From Bacteroides salyersiae WAL 10018 = DSM 18765 = JCM 12988 (GTDB lineage: Bacteria; Bacteroidota; Bacteroidia; Bacteroidales; Bacteroidaceae), in NCBI RefSeq assembly GCF_000381365.1, contig NZ_KB905469.1, positions 124,001 through 188,000 of the forward strand: 64,000 bases of DNA, given 5' to 3'. The notes under the pieces are model-generated. The model worked only from the letters and a program-made list of their open reading frames with translations. It had not been told where the DNA came from and did no database searches. The position numbers and the translations under genes are program-made. Positions 35,601-44,490 of the stretch are shown one piece after another (position 1 is the first letter of the stretch; each line of letters begins with the position of its first letter).

Positions 35601-36583
35601 TTTTCATAATAGCTCTCATCTCCTGTAGCTATTGCCAAATAACAAGCAGCAACTCCAGCCGGACCGTTTATGCAAGAGTTGGTTCCATAAGGATTCTCAC
35701 TTGCATTCCAAATAAGCATATCATGCGGAAGTACGGCTGCCCGTTCGTACATCATATCAAAATTAGATTTTGCCACATCTAAATAACTTTGTTTCCCGGT
35801 CATTAAATATCCTCGTACACTGGCTATAACAATCCAGGCAATATCATCATTAAAGTCGTTGGACTCCCAATTATTCCCCTGACGCGCAATAAAATCAGCA
35901 TGTAGCTTATCGAACATTGTTTTATATTGAATATCTCCTGTAACTTCATAAGCGTCCAAAACCACCTCAAACATCTCGGCATCTCCCCAAAAACCACCTT
36001 CACCCAAGCGCCCCTGACTGTCATTATAGTAGTTTTTTTTCCATCCTTCCATCATTGCATCCCGGGTTGCTTCTGTCAAATAATTCGGCTGTGCTTCTAC
36101 CACTTCAAGTTTCCACATCTGACGTTCAGCCAATGTCCCACTTTTCTTGGTACTCAATCGCACACTTTCTCCATCTGAATCCACATCAGCAACTTCCAAA
36201 AAAAGCCCAGACTGAGTTATATAATATAAATCAGCCTGATTTTTAACTGGCACAATCTCCCAAGTAGCAGCCGACTCCCCAGAAATCATTTGACAAATCT
36301 GCGCTCCGGAAATAACATTTCCTCTACAAGCAAGGTATTGACCAGTATATGCATTCATCCATTGATAACCTTTCCCTTCTCCGGACACAAGTACCCATCG
36401 CTGAGCATTCACATTCGTTTCCGTCCAACTGACTACATCCGAATTATTGGCCAGAGAACCATCTTTTACAGATAAGACTTTTTCTCCCAAAGAAAGCCTA
36501 TATGTTTGCCCGGAAATTAAATCCGTGGCGAACATATATCCTGTGATCAGAAGAAAAGAAGCTGATAATAGAATCTTCTTCAT
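32651..36583 (-). CDS. Secreted GH76 alpha-1,6-mannanase with ricin-like, CBM6-like and four F5/8 C modules
   Basis: 1310 residues. Signal peptide ends near TGYMFA. Residues about 22-165 form a ricin/beta-trefoil-like module. The GH76 domain (about 170-505) includes GGFWGDAEMFEVVLDAYEVT and the paired catalytic aspartates Asp246-Asp247 in FNDDIAWIVIASVRG; GH76 enzymes are endo-alpha-1,6-mannanases acting on the backbone of yeast mannan. A CBM6-like domain (about 525-650: YTGYHNVDFGPYYAKSLEFR) and four discoidin-like modules, each introduced by a phrase such as DITDNGGTLTTS or DITANGGELTSS, lead to a sorting-like C-terminus (GMYIVRIQLSNRTISRKFIK). This is the only recognisable endo-acting enzyme of the locus, so it probably makes the oligosaccharides imported by SusC/SusD. 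It starts 8 bp after GH92. It carries no lipoprotein signal, unlike many surface endo-enzymes of PULs. Confidence 0.94.
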   Translation of the reverse strand: MKKILLSASFLLITGYMFATDLISGQTYRLSLGEKVLSVKDGSLANNSDVVSWTETNVNAQRWVLVSGEGKGYQWMNAYTGQYLACRGNVISGAQICQMISGESAATWEIVPVKNQADLYYITQSGLFLEVADVDSDGESVRLSTKKSGTLAERQMWKLEVVEAQPNYLTEATRDAMMEGWKKNYYNDSQGRLGEGGFWGDAEMFEVVLDAYEVTGDIQYKTMFDKLHADFIARQGNNWESNDFNDDIAWIVIASVRGYLMTGKQSYLDVAKSNFDMMYERAAVLPHDMLIWNASENPYGTNSCINGPAGVAACYLAIATGDESYYEKARKTYAAQREYLYKPSTGQVYDSFTWQKGVPSNYNTWASTYNQGTFLGTAVMLYNHYGDEQYKEDAQMIMKYTREQMCNEFGVIKVCQGVVDDQGKLVGDLPGFKGILMRYVRRFMVDLYQPDCAEWMAINAFQAYNNRNSDGVSCTAWLTKTVEEYTTYVPFTNYNKDPFGPSTAVSAAFNSYIGDKTVRKDAFRGIEAENFDYLKGIYTLSVDGVDSPVMGGDNMAAAAYTGYHNVDFGPYYAKSLEFRVLPQRPNSKIEVYLDSPDGELLGTVTLPNEQEWQTVALELLKPLDGMRNIYLKYTRGTGAAKLQLDNFQFKQEGYTSQDITDNGGTLTTSVEVSTKLPGVGAVIDNQVTTALVGTVSGDAWIQYQSPYPVVLKGYLLVAAEGTQEGDPKSWKLQASEDGKRWIDVDTQNNQTFETRYQKKQYDTSVVEAYTYFRLFVSDRQGNGDRFQLAEWQLFGTALADNCITTDGGMISAQYSDGIEKLIDKDVISTYRTNASDFWVEYEAEAAYTPLFYSITTADTPESDPKSWILYASKDGNTWIKMDQRTGQLFPYRGATYTYSFTTSPSTIDSEYTYFKLHVTENNGASDTRLAEWQLTGRYVSQTFYNDITANGGELTSSLNEAINSETLKRLTDNDGNTFYTFGGDVAPWIEYKSSIEVKLKSFSIVSADEPDKDPVMIKVEYKNEGDARFKRAFRGEVAFTKRNERVYVSCPRVVSGQCFRLTIETVSGEGNEAKIAEFELYGNGILADDLTSVATITPQYESENPEETADKLIDKDVDSKYCGPFSSLSAWICCEVPEPVKVSMYSLTSGNDNEGRDPRSWVLEASNDGVDWVTIDSRSNQSFSDRQITQYYTCNQEGQSYSDFRLRVTENHGEGMLQLSEWQLFVDLSVGIESETAIEAFVDIRIINNRLYIDVPETAQVQVCDLTGMLIHDEKIQSGVSYIPMANLNGGMYIVRIQLSNRTISRKFIK

Positions 36584-36591
36584 AACATTAA

Positions 36592-38874
36592 TTATTTTTC
36601 ATTTGACAGTGAATAGGGATAATCGGCTTTATTGATCCCACGTTTTTTATTAGGTTTATCCCCCATACGAAACTGGATGTCGGCACCATTGAGCAGCGAA
36701 GAATGAACCAAGAAATTTTTACTGTAATTTTTACCATTATATTTGACTTCTTGTACAAAACGACTTTTATCACTATTCTCCGGAGCAGAAATTTGAATTT
36801 TCTTTCCATTCTCCAAATGGATAACCGCCTTTTTAAACAAAGGTGCACCTAAAACATATTGATCCGATCCCGGACAAACAGAATAGAACCCTAAAGCAGA
36901 AAAAACATACCATGCCGATGTCTGACCATTGTCTTCATCACCGCAATATCCATCAGGAGCCGGTGTATACAAACGAGTCAGTACCTCTCTGATCCAATAT
37001 TGAGTTTTCCACGGCTCGCCAGCATAATTATATAAATAAATCATGTGCTGAATAGGTTGATTACCATGTGCGTATTGTCCCATATCAATCACTTGCATTT
37101 CGCGCATCTCATGTACAAGACTTCCACGTGTATCTGAATTAGCACCGAATGTAGGTGGCATAATAAATACGGAATCAAGCATATTCACAAATGCCTTCTC
37201 TCCTCCCATCAAATCAATTAGTCCTTGAACATCATGAAATACAGACCATGAATAATGCCAACTATTACCTTCTGTAAAAGCATCCCACCACTTCACCGGC
37301 TCAAAATTGGGCTGAAAATGACCATTAGCCTCACGACCACTCATTAAATTAAAAGGTTTATTAAACAAATTCTTGTAATTTAAGCTGCGTTTTTTATATA
37401 CTTCCAACTCCTCCGAAGGGCGATTCAATTTTTTCCCCATCTGATAAATACACCAATCATTATAAGCATATTCCAATGTACGGGCAGCACTCTGATTGAT
37501 ATGGTAAGGAACATACCCCAATTCATTGTATTCCTTATACCCTAAACGTCCTGAGGATTTTACCGATGGATGTGAATGGTTAGCTCCATACAATAAACCT
37601 TCATACATTTTTTCCGGTTCTTTCTTTATTATATTTTTCATACAGGCATCTGCTACTACTGATGCAGAATTATTGCCGACCATACAATCCCGATGTCCCG
37701 GACTGGCCCATTCGGGGAAAAAACCGCTTTCCAAATAAGAATTTAGAAAACCTTCCTGCATTTGTGCTCCTACAGAAGGATAAACAAGATTGATAAATGG
37801 AAGTAAACAACGAAATGTATCCCAAAAACCAGTATCAGTAAACATATACCCAGGAAGAATTTTTCCATTATGCGGACTATAGTGCACTACATTCCCTTTT
37901 GCGTCAATTTCATGAAACATGCGAGGAAACAACACTGAACGGTACAAACATGAATAGAATGTACATAAACGATCTTCATTATCTGATTCTATTTCTACTT
38001 TACTTAATACCTCATTCCAGCGTTTCTTCCCTTTTGCTTGCAACTGCTCGAATGAAAGGTTTCCTAACTCTTGCAGATTTAATTCAGCTTGATCAAAACT
38101 AATAAATGAGGAAGCCACACGTACCTTTACCGTTTCTCCATTTTTTGTGGCAAATCCAATAATCGCACCGGCATGGTTTTCTTTTACCTCTAATTCATTT
38201 TTACGAATCTCATTACCTCCCACTACCGCCTTATAAGAAAAAGGCTTGTCAAAAACGATAACAAAATAATTCCTAAAGTTATCAGGAACACCACCGCTAT
38301 TTCTCGTTGTATATCCGATGATCTTATTCTCTGCCGGTATTACTTTTACATACGATCCATTATCAAACGCATCGATCACAACATATGAGCTTTCACTCTC
38401 AGGGAAAGTAAACCGGAACATGGCAGCTCGTTCTGTCGGTACAATTTCGGTCACAACATCATAATCGGACAAATATGCACGGTAGTAATAAGGTTTGGAA
38501 ATCTCTGATTTATGATTGAACCAGCTTGCCCTTGCATCTTGATCAAAAACAGGCTTCCCAGTAATCGGCATCAAAGAAAATTGTCCATAATCATTAATCC
38601 ATGGGCTCGGTTGGTGTGTCTGCTTAAATCCACGAATTTTGTCGGACGAATACGTATACGTCCATCCTTCTCCCATCCTTCCTGTTTGAGGAGTCCAAAA
38701 ATTCATCCCCCAAGGCATAGCAATAGCCGGATAGGTATTTCCATTTGACAATTCAAATTTGGAATCAGTACCTACTAAAGGGTTGACGTACTCCACCGGC
38801 TGCTTTCTCAAAGCTGCCGACACTGAATAAAAAATACCCAAAAACAATATAATTACAATATACCTCTTCTTCAT
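36592..38874 (-). CDS. GH92 alpha-mannosidase
   Basis: 760 residues, the usual GH92 length, with signal peptide MKKRYIVIILFLGIFYSVSA and no extra modules or sorting domain, so it is probably periplasmic. The N-terminal beta-sandwich begins VNPLVGTDSKFELSNGNTYPA. Typical GH92 motifs are GFKQTHQPSPW, MFTDTGFWDTFRCLLP, HEMREMQV (Glu589/Glu592 include the likely general acid), MGQYAHGNQPIQHMIYLYNY and GYCGDEDNGQTSAWYVFSALGFY, where Asp646/Asp648 are the likely base and calcium-linked residues. GH92 enzymes are calcium-dependent inverting exo-alpha-mannosidases acting on alpha-1,2, -1,3, -1,4 or -1,6 links; which one cannot be read here. First enzyme after SusD, with a 180-bp gap holding a hairpin. 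Confidence 0.96.
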   Translation of the reverse strand: MKKRYIVIILFLGIFYSVSAALRKQPVEYVNPLVGTDSKFELSNGNTYPAIAMPWGMNFWTPQTGRMGEGWTYTYSSDKIRGFKQTHQPSPWINDYGQFSLMPITGKPVFDQDARASWFNHKSEISKPYYYRAYLSDYDVVTEIVPTERAAMFRFTFPESESSYVVIDAFDNGSYVKVIPAENKIIGYTTRNSGGVPDNFRNYFVIVFDKPFSYKAVVGGNEIRKNELEVKENHAGAIIGFATKNGETVKVRVASSFISFDQAELNLQELGNLSFEQLQAKGKKRWNEVLSKVEIESDNEDRLCTFYSCLYRSVLFPRMFHEIDAKGNVVHYSPHNGKILPGYMFTDTGFWDTFRCLLPFINLVYPSVGAQMQEGFLNSYLESGFFPEWASPGHRDCMVGNNSASVVADACMKNIIKKEPEKMYEGLLYGANHSHPSVKSSGRLGYKEYNELGYVPYHINQSAARTLEYAYNDWCIYQMGKKLNRPSEELEVYKKRSLNYKNLFNKPFNLMSGREANGHFQPNFEPVKWWDAFTEGNSWHYSWSVFHDVQGLIDLMGGEKAFVNMLDSVFIMPPTFGANSDTRGSLVHEMREMQVIDMGQYAHGNQPIQHMIYLYNYAGEPWKTQYWIREVLTRLYTPAPDGYCGDEDNGQTSAWYVFSALGFYSVCPGSDQYVLGAPLFKKAVIHLENGKKIQISAPENSDKSRFVQEVKYNGKNYSKNFLVHSSLLNGADIQFRMGDKPNKKRGINKADYPYSLSNEK

Positions 38875-38908
38875 TTCTTAACTTAAACTATGTATTTTAA
38901 AACAAGAA

Positions 38909-38981
38909 GAGAATGTGCTGTAAATCCAGCACCATGTGCTATCAAGCCACAAGAAACAAATTGATTTTACAACACACTCTC
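38909..38981. repeat. Imperfect hairpin in the 180-bp SusD-GH92 gap
   Basis: GAGAATGTGCTGTAAATC (38909-38926) pairs imperfectly with GATTTTACAACACACTCTC (38963-38981). Inside, AGCAC-CAT-GTGCT makes a small second stem. Its position after susD would allow higher mRNA levels of susC/susD than of the downstream enzymes, as seen in other sus-type operons. No long T-run follows, so attenuation is inferred. Confidence 0.55.
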
Positions 38982-39054
38982 CAAGTGAAAAACTAAACGA
39001 TCAATATTTTAGATCAAAGAATCCAACACAATACTTAATTGAAAGAACATTCGA

Positions 39055-41079
39055 TTACATTTCAGTTTCCCATCCGGTATTCTGTACAATCCGAGCATTT
39101 CTATTAATCTCCGTTTGAGGAATAGGAAAGAGGCTCATACGTTTTGAATAAACACGTGTTTCCCAAACCTTACGTTTATAGAAAAGTAATGGATCTTTTG
39201 CATCGTCTGAGGCCATATCTACAGTAACATCAAATCCGACCATGTCACCTCCTTCACCACCATTATGCCATGACGGATAAATCCAGCCATCACCGGTTGC
39301 CATATCGGCTACCCCCCAACGACGTACGTCAAAATAATGATGATTTTCATAGGACAACTCAAGAAGACGTTCACGATAAATCACTTTTTTCACAAATTCC
39401 TTATCATATGAATCCAAGGTAATTCGTTCAAACCCACGTTTATCTGTCGGAGTTAAGTCTTCAGCCAACAAACCTTTATATTCCGGGATACCGGCTCTCA
39501 AACGAATCTTATTCACATAGTTTATAGCCGTACCTATATCGTCCAATTCACAACACGCTTCGGCATAATTCAAATAAATCTCAGAAAGACGGATATAAAC
39601 ATAATAATTCACTCCTGAAACATTTGTCCTTTTTTTACGTACCAATACACCAGACCTTGGATAATCATGTCCATTCTTCGCCTGTCCGGAGTTTCCATTT
39701 AAAGAGAAATCCGTATAATAAACCAGCTTATCATCTAAATCCCATCTACGATTCTGGAATGTAAATGCAGCATAAAAACGAGGTTCACGATTATAGAACT
39801 GCTTCATGATTTTATGTTTTGAATCCGGTCTGAAATAAACAACCTTAGAAAACGGATTCTGATGAACGGTCTGACTCGTCATTTTAGCAGCAGCACCCGC
39901 TGCCGTTAAATCATCATCTGTGTAAGTAAAATACTCAGGATCTTTTTCTATACTGAGCCCGTTTTCCGTAAAAAACAAATCTATCATCTGCAAAGGTGCA
40001 GCCAAAGCTCCACCGCCAGATTGAGCATTCGTTATTCCACTGTGCTTAGGGGTCATTGTATAATAAATGTTCCACTCGCCTCCTGTCCTAAAAAAAATCA
40101 TTTCCGTATTCTCCGTCCGCCCCAATGAAGCTTGAGTTACAGATGTATATGGACATGAAGAAGCTACGTCTGACGTCGCCGCCCCTTTTTTGTCCAAATA
40201 CAATAATTGAAAACCTGGATTGTTTTTCATAAAATTCTCAGCAGCGGTCTTAGCTTTTTCCCATTTTTCTCTACTATAAGTTTGTGGAAAAAGATGCTTT
40301 CCATCAACATTTGTCAAATTCTTATAGTAAGAATCGCCATTAAATAATGGACTGGCGGCATACAATAAAAGCTCCGAACGGATTGCTTCTACCGCTTCTT
40401 TGGTAATATTACCAGCAAATTGCGGATTCATAGCCCCGTCTTCCCCAAAGTGGGACTTTAACCTACCTTCAGATAGAATTGCGTCGAACTCACCTACCAT
40501 ATAATCTACACATTCATCTACCGAACTACGTTCACGCATCATCGCCTCCACATCTCCTTCAACATCAAATACTTCATCTCCAATAATGACAAACGGACCA
40601 TATAGCTTAAACAAATTATAGTAATAAATGCTACGTAAAGCACGTGCCTCAGCTTTAGACCACAAGCGTTCGTATTCTTCCATTGCCGTACAACGATCAA
40701 TATTGGCCATATAAATATTTGCTTTTTGAATACCTTTATAATAAGATTTCCACATATTCTCCACATAGCCGGTAGAAGGGTATAAAGTACCTAAATTAAT
40801 ATGATTAGAATTACATTGATCCCATGGTAACTTTGCTTCCAAGCAAGCAGGTGTCCAAATTCCTTTTGTTTCGTCATCACCGCCCGTATAATTCTGACTA
40901 GTTTCATCCGGCAAATAAGAGTATGTGTTGGAAAGCCACTGTAATGCCAGTCCTCGATTCGAAAAAACAGCATCCAAAGAAACCACATTGGAAGGAACAC
41001 TGTCAAAATAGCTTTCACAAGATGTGCATACCATCATTGACAGCGCAGCCATAAATATACTTTTTACAATTTTCTTCAT
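39055..41079 (-). CDS. susD-like: SusD/RagB-family outer-membrane glycan-binding lipoprotein
   Basis: 674 residues. The N-terminus MKKIVKSIFMAALSMMVCTSC has the lipidated cysteine most likely at Cys21 (CTSC followed by ESYFDS, as in SusD proteins). The helical TPR-type scaffold is seen in NRGLALQWLSNTYSYLPDE, IYMANIDRC, EARALRSIYYYNLFKLYGP and EAVEAIRSELLLYAASPLFNGD; the C-terminal signature is VYIRLSEIYLNYAEACCELDD, then NKIRLRAGIP, IYRERLLELSYENHHYFDVRRW and FPIPQTEINRN. SusD proteins sit as a lid on SusC and bind the oligosaccharide outside the cell. It starts 37 bp after SusC. It is longer than SusD of the starch system (about 550 aa). Confidence 0.97.
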   Translation of the reverse strand: MKKIVKSIFMAALSMMVCTSCESYFDSVPSNVVSLDAVFSNRGLALQWLSNTYSYLPDETSQNYTGGDDETKGIWTPACLEAKLPWDQCNSNHINLGTLYPSTGYVENMWKSYYKGIQKANIYMANIDRCTAMEEYERLWSKAEARALRSIYYYNLFKLYGPFVIIGDEVFDVEGDVEAMMRERSSVDECVDYMVGEFDAILSEGRLKSHFGEDGAMNPQFAGNITKEAVEAIRSELLLYAASPLFNGDSYYKNLTNVDGKHLFPQTYSREKWEKAKTAAENFMKNNPGFQLLYLDKKGAATSDVASSCPYTSVTQASLGRTENTEMIFFRTGGEWNIYYTMTPKHSGITNAQSGGGALAAPLQMIDLFFTENGLSIEKDPEYFTYTDDDLTAAGAAAKMTSQTVHQNPFSKVVYFRPDSKHKIMKQFYNREPRFYAAFTFQNRRWDLDDKLVYYTDFSLNGNSGQAKNGHDYPRSGVLVRKKRTNVSGVNYYVYIRLSEIYLNYAEACCELDDIGTAINYVNKIRLRAGIPEYKGLLAEDLTPTDKRGFERITLDSYDKEFVKKVIYRERLLELSYENHHYFDVRRWGVADMATGDGWIYPSWHNGGEGGDMVGFDVTVDMASDDAKDPLLFYKRKVWETRVYSKRMSLFPIPQTEINRNARIVQNTGWETEM

Positions 41080-41116
41080 AATCTAAATAAAAAAATAATT
41101 AAAATATACATTTCTC

Positions 41117-44100
41117 TTAAAGGTTAATAGCTACACCTATCGTATACGAAGAAACATTAGGATAAGAAATACCATTATTCGTATTCAACTCAGGATCCCA
41201 CAACTTAAATTTACTGAAAGTAAGAACATTAGATCCCATTATATAGAACCGACCACCACTTAAGAAACTTTTCTTTGTCCACGCTTTAGGAAAATAATAA
41301 GAAACGGTAAATTGTTTTAAGCGTAAGAAACTCATATCTTTCTGCCACCATGTACTTGTCTGAAAGTTATTTATATTTGAAGGATCAGCAGAAGACCATG
41401 CCAATCGTGGATAAAATACATTGTCATTAGAAGGATCGTCTTTACTCCAACGATCGGTGATATTAGCATACAAGGTTCCACCTCCGGTAGAACTGGTAAA
41501 TGGACGTATACCAGACCCTTCCATTACCCGATCAGCTCCGGCAGTTCCCTGAAATAAAATACCAACACCAATATTTTTATAACGAAAATCACCACCAAAT
41601 CCATAATAATATTTAGGAACATCTCCACGGCCAATTTTGCACATATCATATTCATCAATATGACCGTCACCATTCAAGTCCTTATACTTAATGTCACCTG
41701 GTTTAACCAATTGGCCCGGATAAGTTTCTCCAAATTGGGTGATGTTTCTTTCCTTAATTTCTTCCTCGCTTTCATACAATCCTTCAGCTATATATCCAAA
41801 TCTCGCAAGTACATTAGTACCTCTTTTCTCCAACCATGGATAAGCTGGAGCAGGCTCTGCATTTTCAATAATTTCATCTTCATTCATTGTAAAGTTTCCA
41901 CGAAGAGAAACCGTCCAGTCTTTACCAAATTGATGATTATATTCAAATGAAGCTTCAAATCCTTTATTCTCCACTATACCAACATTACCGGAAGCACTTA
42001 CGGCAAAACCGGCATAGAGCGGCAAATTATTACGCGATACAAAAATCTTATCACGGTGCTCTTTAAACAGATCAAAAACAAAAGCTAAGTCATTATTCAA
42101 GAAGTTGATTTCAATACCTAAATCCTGTTTCAAAATAGTACACCAACGAGCTTGGTAACCATATTTATTAATGCCAATACCACCTTGTGCCCAAGAATTA
42201 CTATATCCATTTTTACTTGTTATTTCAGTTTCAAAACCAAAACGGGTATCGCCTAAACTATCACTACCGACCAATCCATGTGAATAACGAAATTTCAAGA
42301 AAGAAATATACGGAGCAACAGATGCCCAGAATTTCTCATTTGAAGGTACCCAACCAACAGCCATAGCAGGGAAAACTCCAAAACGATGTCCAGGAGAGAA
42401 GTTTTCAGAACCGGTATATCCAACGTTACCCTCTATAAAATAGCGATCATTATATGAATAAGTGACACGGGAAGAAAGACTCATTTGTTTATAAGGTAAT
42501 GAATTTATCAAATTATCTCCATTTGCATCGCGATAGTCCCGCATATTAAATAACAAAAGTCCGCTTACATTATGTACACCGCCAAATAATCTCTTATAAT
42601 TTAAAGCGGCCTCTGCATAAAATGTACGATAAACTTGTTTGTCTCTTTCAAAATTAACAGTTGAATTACCTTTATACTCTTCTTGCAAAATTAAATTACC
42701 TGCTTCATCAAAGAGATTACCGTCATCTACCCAAACATCACCATTTTTTCTTCCAGCTGGCTTCCAGGTACTGTCATCAACCTTATAATTTAATTGCTGA
42801 TTCGCCCGAACGTCGAATGCAATCAGTGCGTGAGCCGTAAAACCCTTACTCCAATCCCAGAAATCAAGATCCTGTGTTACTTTCAGATTAGAATTAATCT
42901 GTGTCTTATATTCTGTTTTGTAACCTCTGCGGGTTAATGTCACATAGGGACTATCAAATTCACGTTGATACTGACTAAAACCTGGATTACTCCCATCTGG
43001 ATACTCTACCGGATAAATTACCGGATTAATCATCATCGCTTTCGAGAAAATATCATTTAAATCAACGGCAGGATAATTCCCACTTGAAAACCAACCATTC
43101 ACGCCAACATCCATTGTTGTTTTTTTAGTAGCTTTTAAATTGATATTAGTTAAAAAGTTGTAACGGTTATAAGAAATTTCTGTACTGTATGGCTGTTTAG
43201 GATCCGTTTTTGTCAAACCGGATTCATCATAATAAGAAAGTGAAATATAATAAGAAGCATTAGGAGCTCCACCACGAACATTCAAGTTTGCACGACGATT
43301 ACGTCCGAAATTCTTATAAAGTTCTTTCATCCAATCGACATTCGGATAAAGATATTTATTAACAGTACGATCATTGCTTGTATTAGGAATCAAACCATTT
43401 GCCATTTTAGTATTTTCAATATACTGTTGTGAATAATAAGGAGCACCATATGTATTATTATAGGCTTCATTTACTGCATCCATATATTCATAACCGTCTA
43501 CCAAATCCGGAATGCGTGTCAAACGAGTAAAACCTTCATAATAATCAACTGAAAATTTAGGCTCACTTACTATTCCTGGTTTAGTCGTAATAAGAATAAC
43601 ACCATTACCACCACGTACTCCATAAACAGCTGTAGAAGCCGCATCTTTCAAAACTGTAACCGATTCAATATCTTCCGGATCCAACTGTTTGAAATCACGT
43701 TCAATGCCATCCACTAATATCAATGGCCCTTTATTTGTATTCGTCATGGAAGAGATACCACGAATCCAAATATCGGAATCATCCTGACCAGGAACACCCG
43801 TACGTTGTACAGCAACCAAACCAGAAATACGACCGGCTAAAATAGAACTCATATTTGCTACTGGTGCCTTAATATGTTCCATTTTTAAAGTCGATTGAGC
43901 ACCTACAACTGAGACTTTACGCATGGTACCGTAGCCAACAACTTGCACCTCGTCCAACGTTGTTACATCATCTTGCAAAGTAATATCGAGTACCGTTCCA
44001 TTTACTTTCTTTTCCTGAGTTTGATAACCAATATAACTGACCACCAATATCGGATCTTTTGTTGTTAGTGTAAGATTATATGTACCATTCATATCTGTGA

Positions 44101-44278
44101 TAGTTCCATTAGAGGTACCCTTTTCCTGAATGGTTACGCCAATCATTAGTTCACCTGTTGTATCCGTCACACGCCCGGTTACTTTTACAGGATTTGCCGC
44201 CTGCACCATCAGTGAGACAGTTAATAAGAAAAGGCACATAATTCCTCTTCCTAATGCAATAAATCCATTTGAATTCAT
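41117..44278 (-). CDS. susC-like: SusC/RagA-family TonB-dependent outer-membrane transporter
   Basis: 1053 residues. Signal peptide ends near LMVQAA. A carboxypeptidase-like regulatory domain (about 30-110: VTGRVTDTTGELMIGVTIQEKG, GYQTQEKKVNGTVLDITLQ) is followed by the TonB-box-like LDEVQVVGYGT. The plug domain (about 120-235) contains ISGLVAVQRTGVPGQDDSDIWIRG, LILVDGIERDFKQLDPEDIE, SVTVLKDAASTAVYGVRGGNG and VILITTKPG. The rest is the 22-strand barrel, ending YTIGVAINL. With SusD it imports oligosaccharides, here probably mannan fragments, using TonB energy. No anti-sigma/ECF pair is nearby; control is more likely by the hybrid regulator at 50375. It is separated from the upstream GLUG gene by 212 bp containing a strong hairpin. 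Confidence 0.97.
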   Translation of the reverse strand: MNSNGFIALGRGIMCLFLLTVSLMVQAANPVKVTGRVTDTTGELMIGVTIQEKGTSNGTITDMNGTYNLTLTTKDPILVVSYIGYQTQEKKVNGTVLDITLQDDVTTLDEVQVVGYGTMRKVSVVGAQSTLKMEHIKAPVANMSSILAGRISGLVAVQRTGVPGQDDSDIWIRGISSMTNTNKGPLILVDGIERDFKQLDPEDIESVTVLKDAASTAVYGVRGGNGVILITTKPGIVSEPKFSVDYYEGFTRLTRIPDLVDGYEYMDAVNEAYNNTYGAPYYSQQYIENTKMANGLIPNTSNDRTVNKYLYPNVDWMKELYKNFGRNRRANLNVRGGAPNASYYISLSYYDESGLTKTDPKQPYSTEISYNRYNFLTNINLKATKKTTMDVGVNGWFSSGNYPAVDLNDIFSKAMMINPVIYPVEYPDGSNPGFSQYQREFDSPYVTLTRRGYKTEYKTQINSNLKVTQDLDFWDWSKGFTAHALIAFDVRANQQLNYKVDDSTWKPAGRKNGDVWVDDGNLFDEAGNLILQEEYKGNSTVNFERDKQVYRTFYAEAALNYKRLFGGVHNVSGLLLFNMRDYRDANGDNLINSLPYKQMSLSSRVTYSYNDRYFIEGNVGYTGSENFSPGHRFGVFPAMAVGWVPSNEKFWASVAPYISFLKFRYSHGLVGSDSLGDTRFGFETEITSKNGYSNSWAQGGIGINKYGYQARWCTILKQDLGIEINFLNNDLAFVFDLFKEHRDKIFVSRNNLPLYAGFAVSASGNVGIVENKGFEASFEYNHQFGKDWTVSLRGNFTMNEDEIIENAEPAPAYPWLEKRGTNVLARFGYIAEGLYESEEEIKERNITQFGETYPGQLVKPGDIKYKDLNGDGHIDEYDMCKIGRGDVPKYYYGFGGDFRYKNIGVGILFQGTAGADRVMEGSGIRPFTSSTGGGTLYANITDRWSKDDPSNDNVFYPRLAWSSADPSNINNFQTSTWWQKDMSFLRLKQFTVSYYFPKAWTKKSFLSGGRFYIMGSNVLTFSKFKLWDPELNTNNGISYPNVSSYTIGVAINL

Positions 44279-44433
44279 AAGTTTTTTACTAAATCTATTT
44301 GAAGTTTATTTTTCCTAAATGAGATCAATTTATCTTATTATTGAAAACTGAGAAGTACTAACAATCTATACAAAAGAGGAGTATCATGTTTTTCAACTTT
44401 AGTCAACAAAGTTTTTTTAAAATGCGAAAGTTT

Positions 44434-44460
44434 ATGGCGGCAGTATTCTTCTGCCGCCAT
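44434..44460 (-). terminator. Hairpin between the GLUG gene and susC (terminator or attenuator)
   Basis: ATGGCGGCAG (44434-44443) and CTGCCGCCAT (44451-44460) form a perfect 10-bp GC-rich stem with a 7-nt loop, 30 bp after the GLUG gene stop. On the minus strand it is followed by AAACTTTCGC and then an A-rich rather than T-rich run, so termination may be partial. No convincing susC promoter was found in the 212-bp gap. Confidence 0.7.
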
Positions 44461-44490
44461 ACTTCTTGCAATATAAAAATTACCAGTTCA

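Noticed and set aside
44279..44433. Separate promoter for susC
   Set aside because: TAGATTTA on the minus strand (44290-44297) is only partly like a -7 element, and no TTG lies at 20 bp; not annotated.
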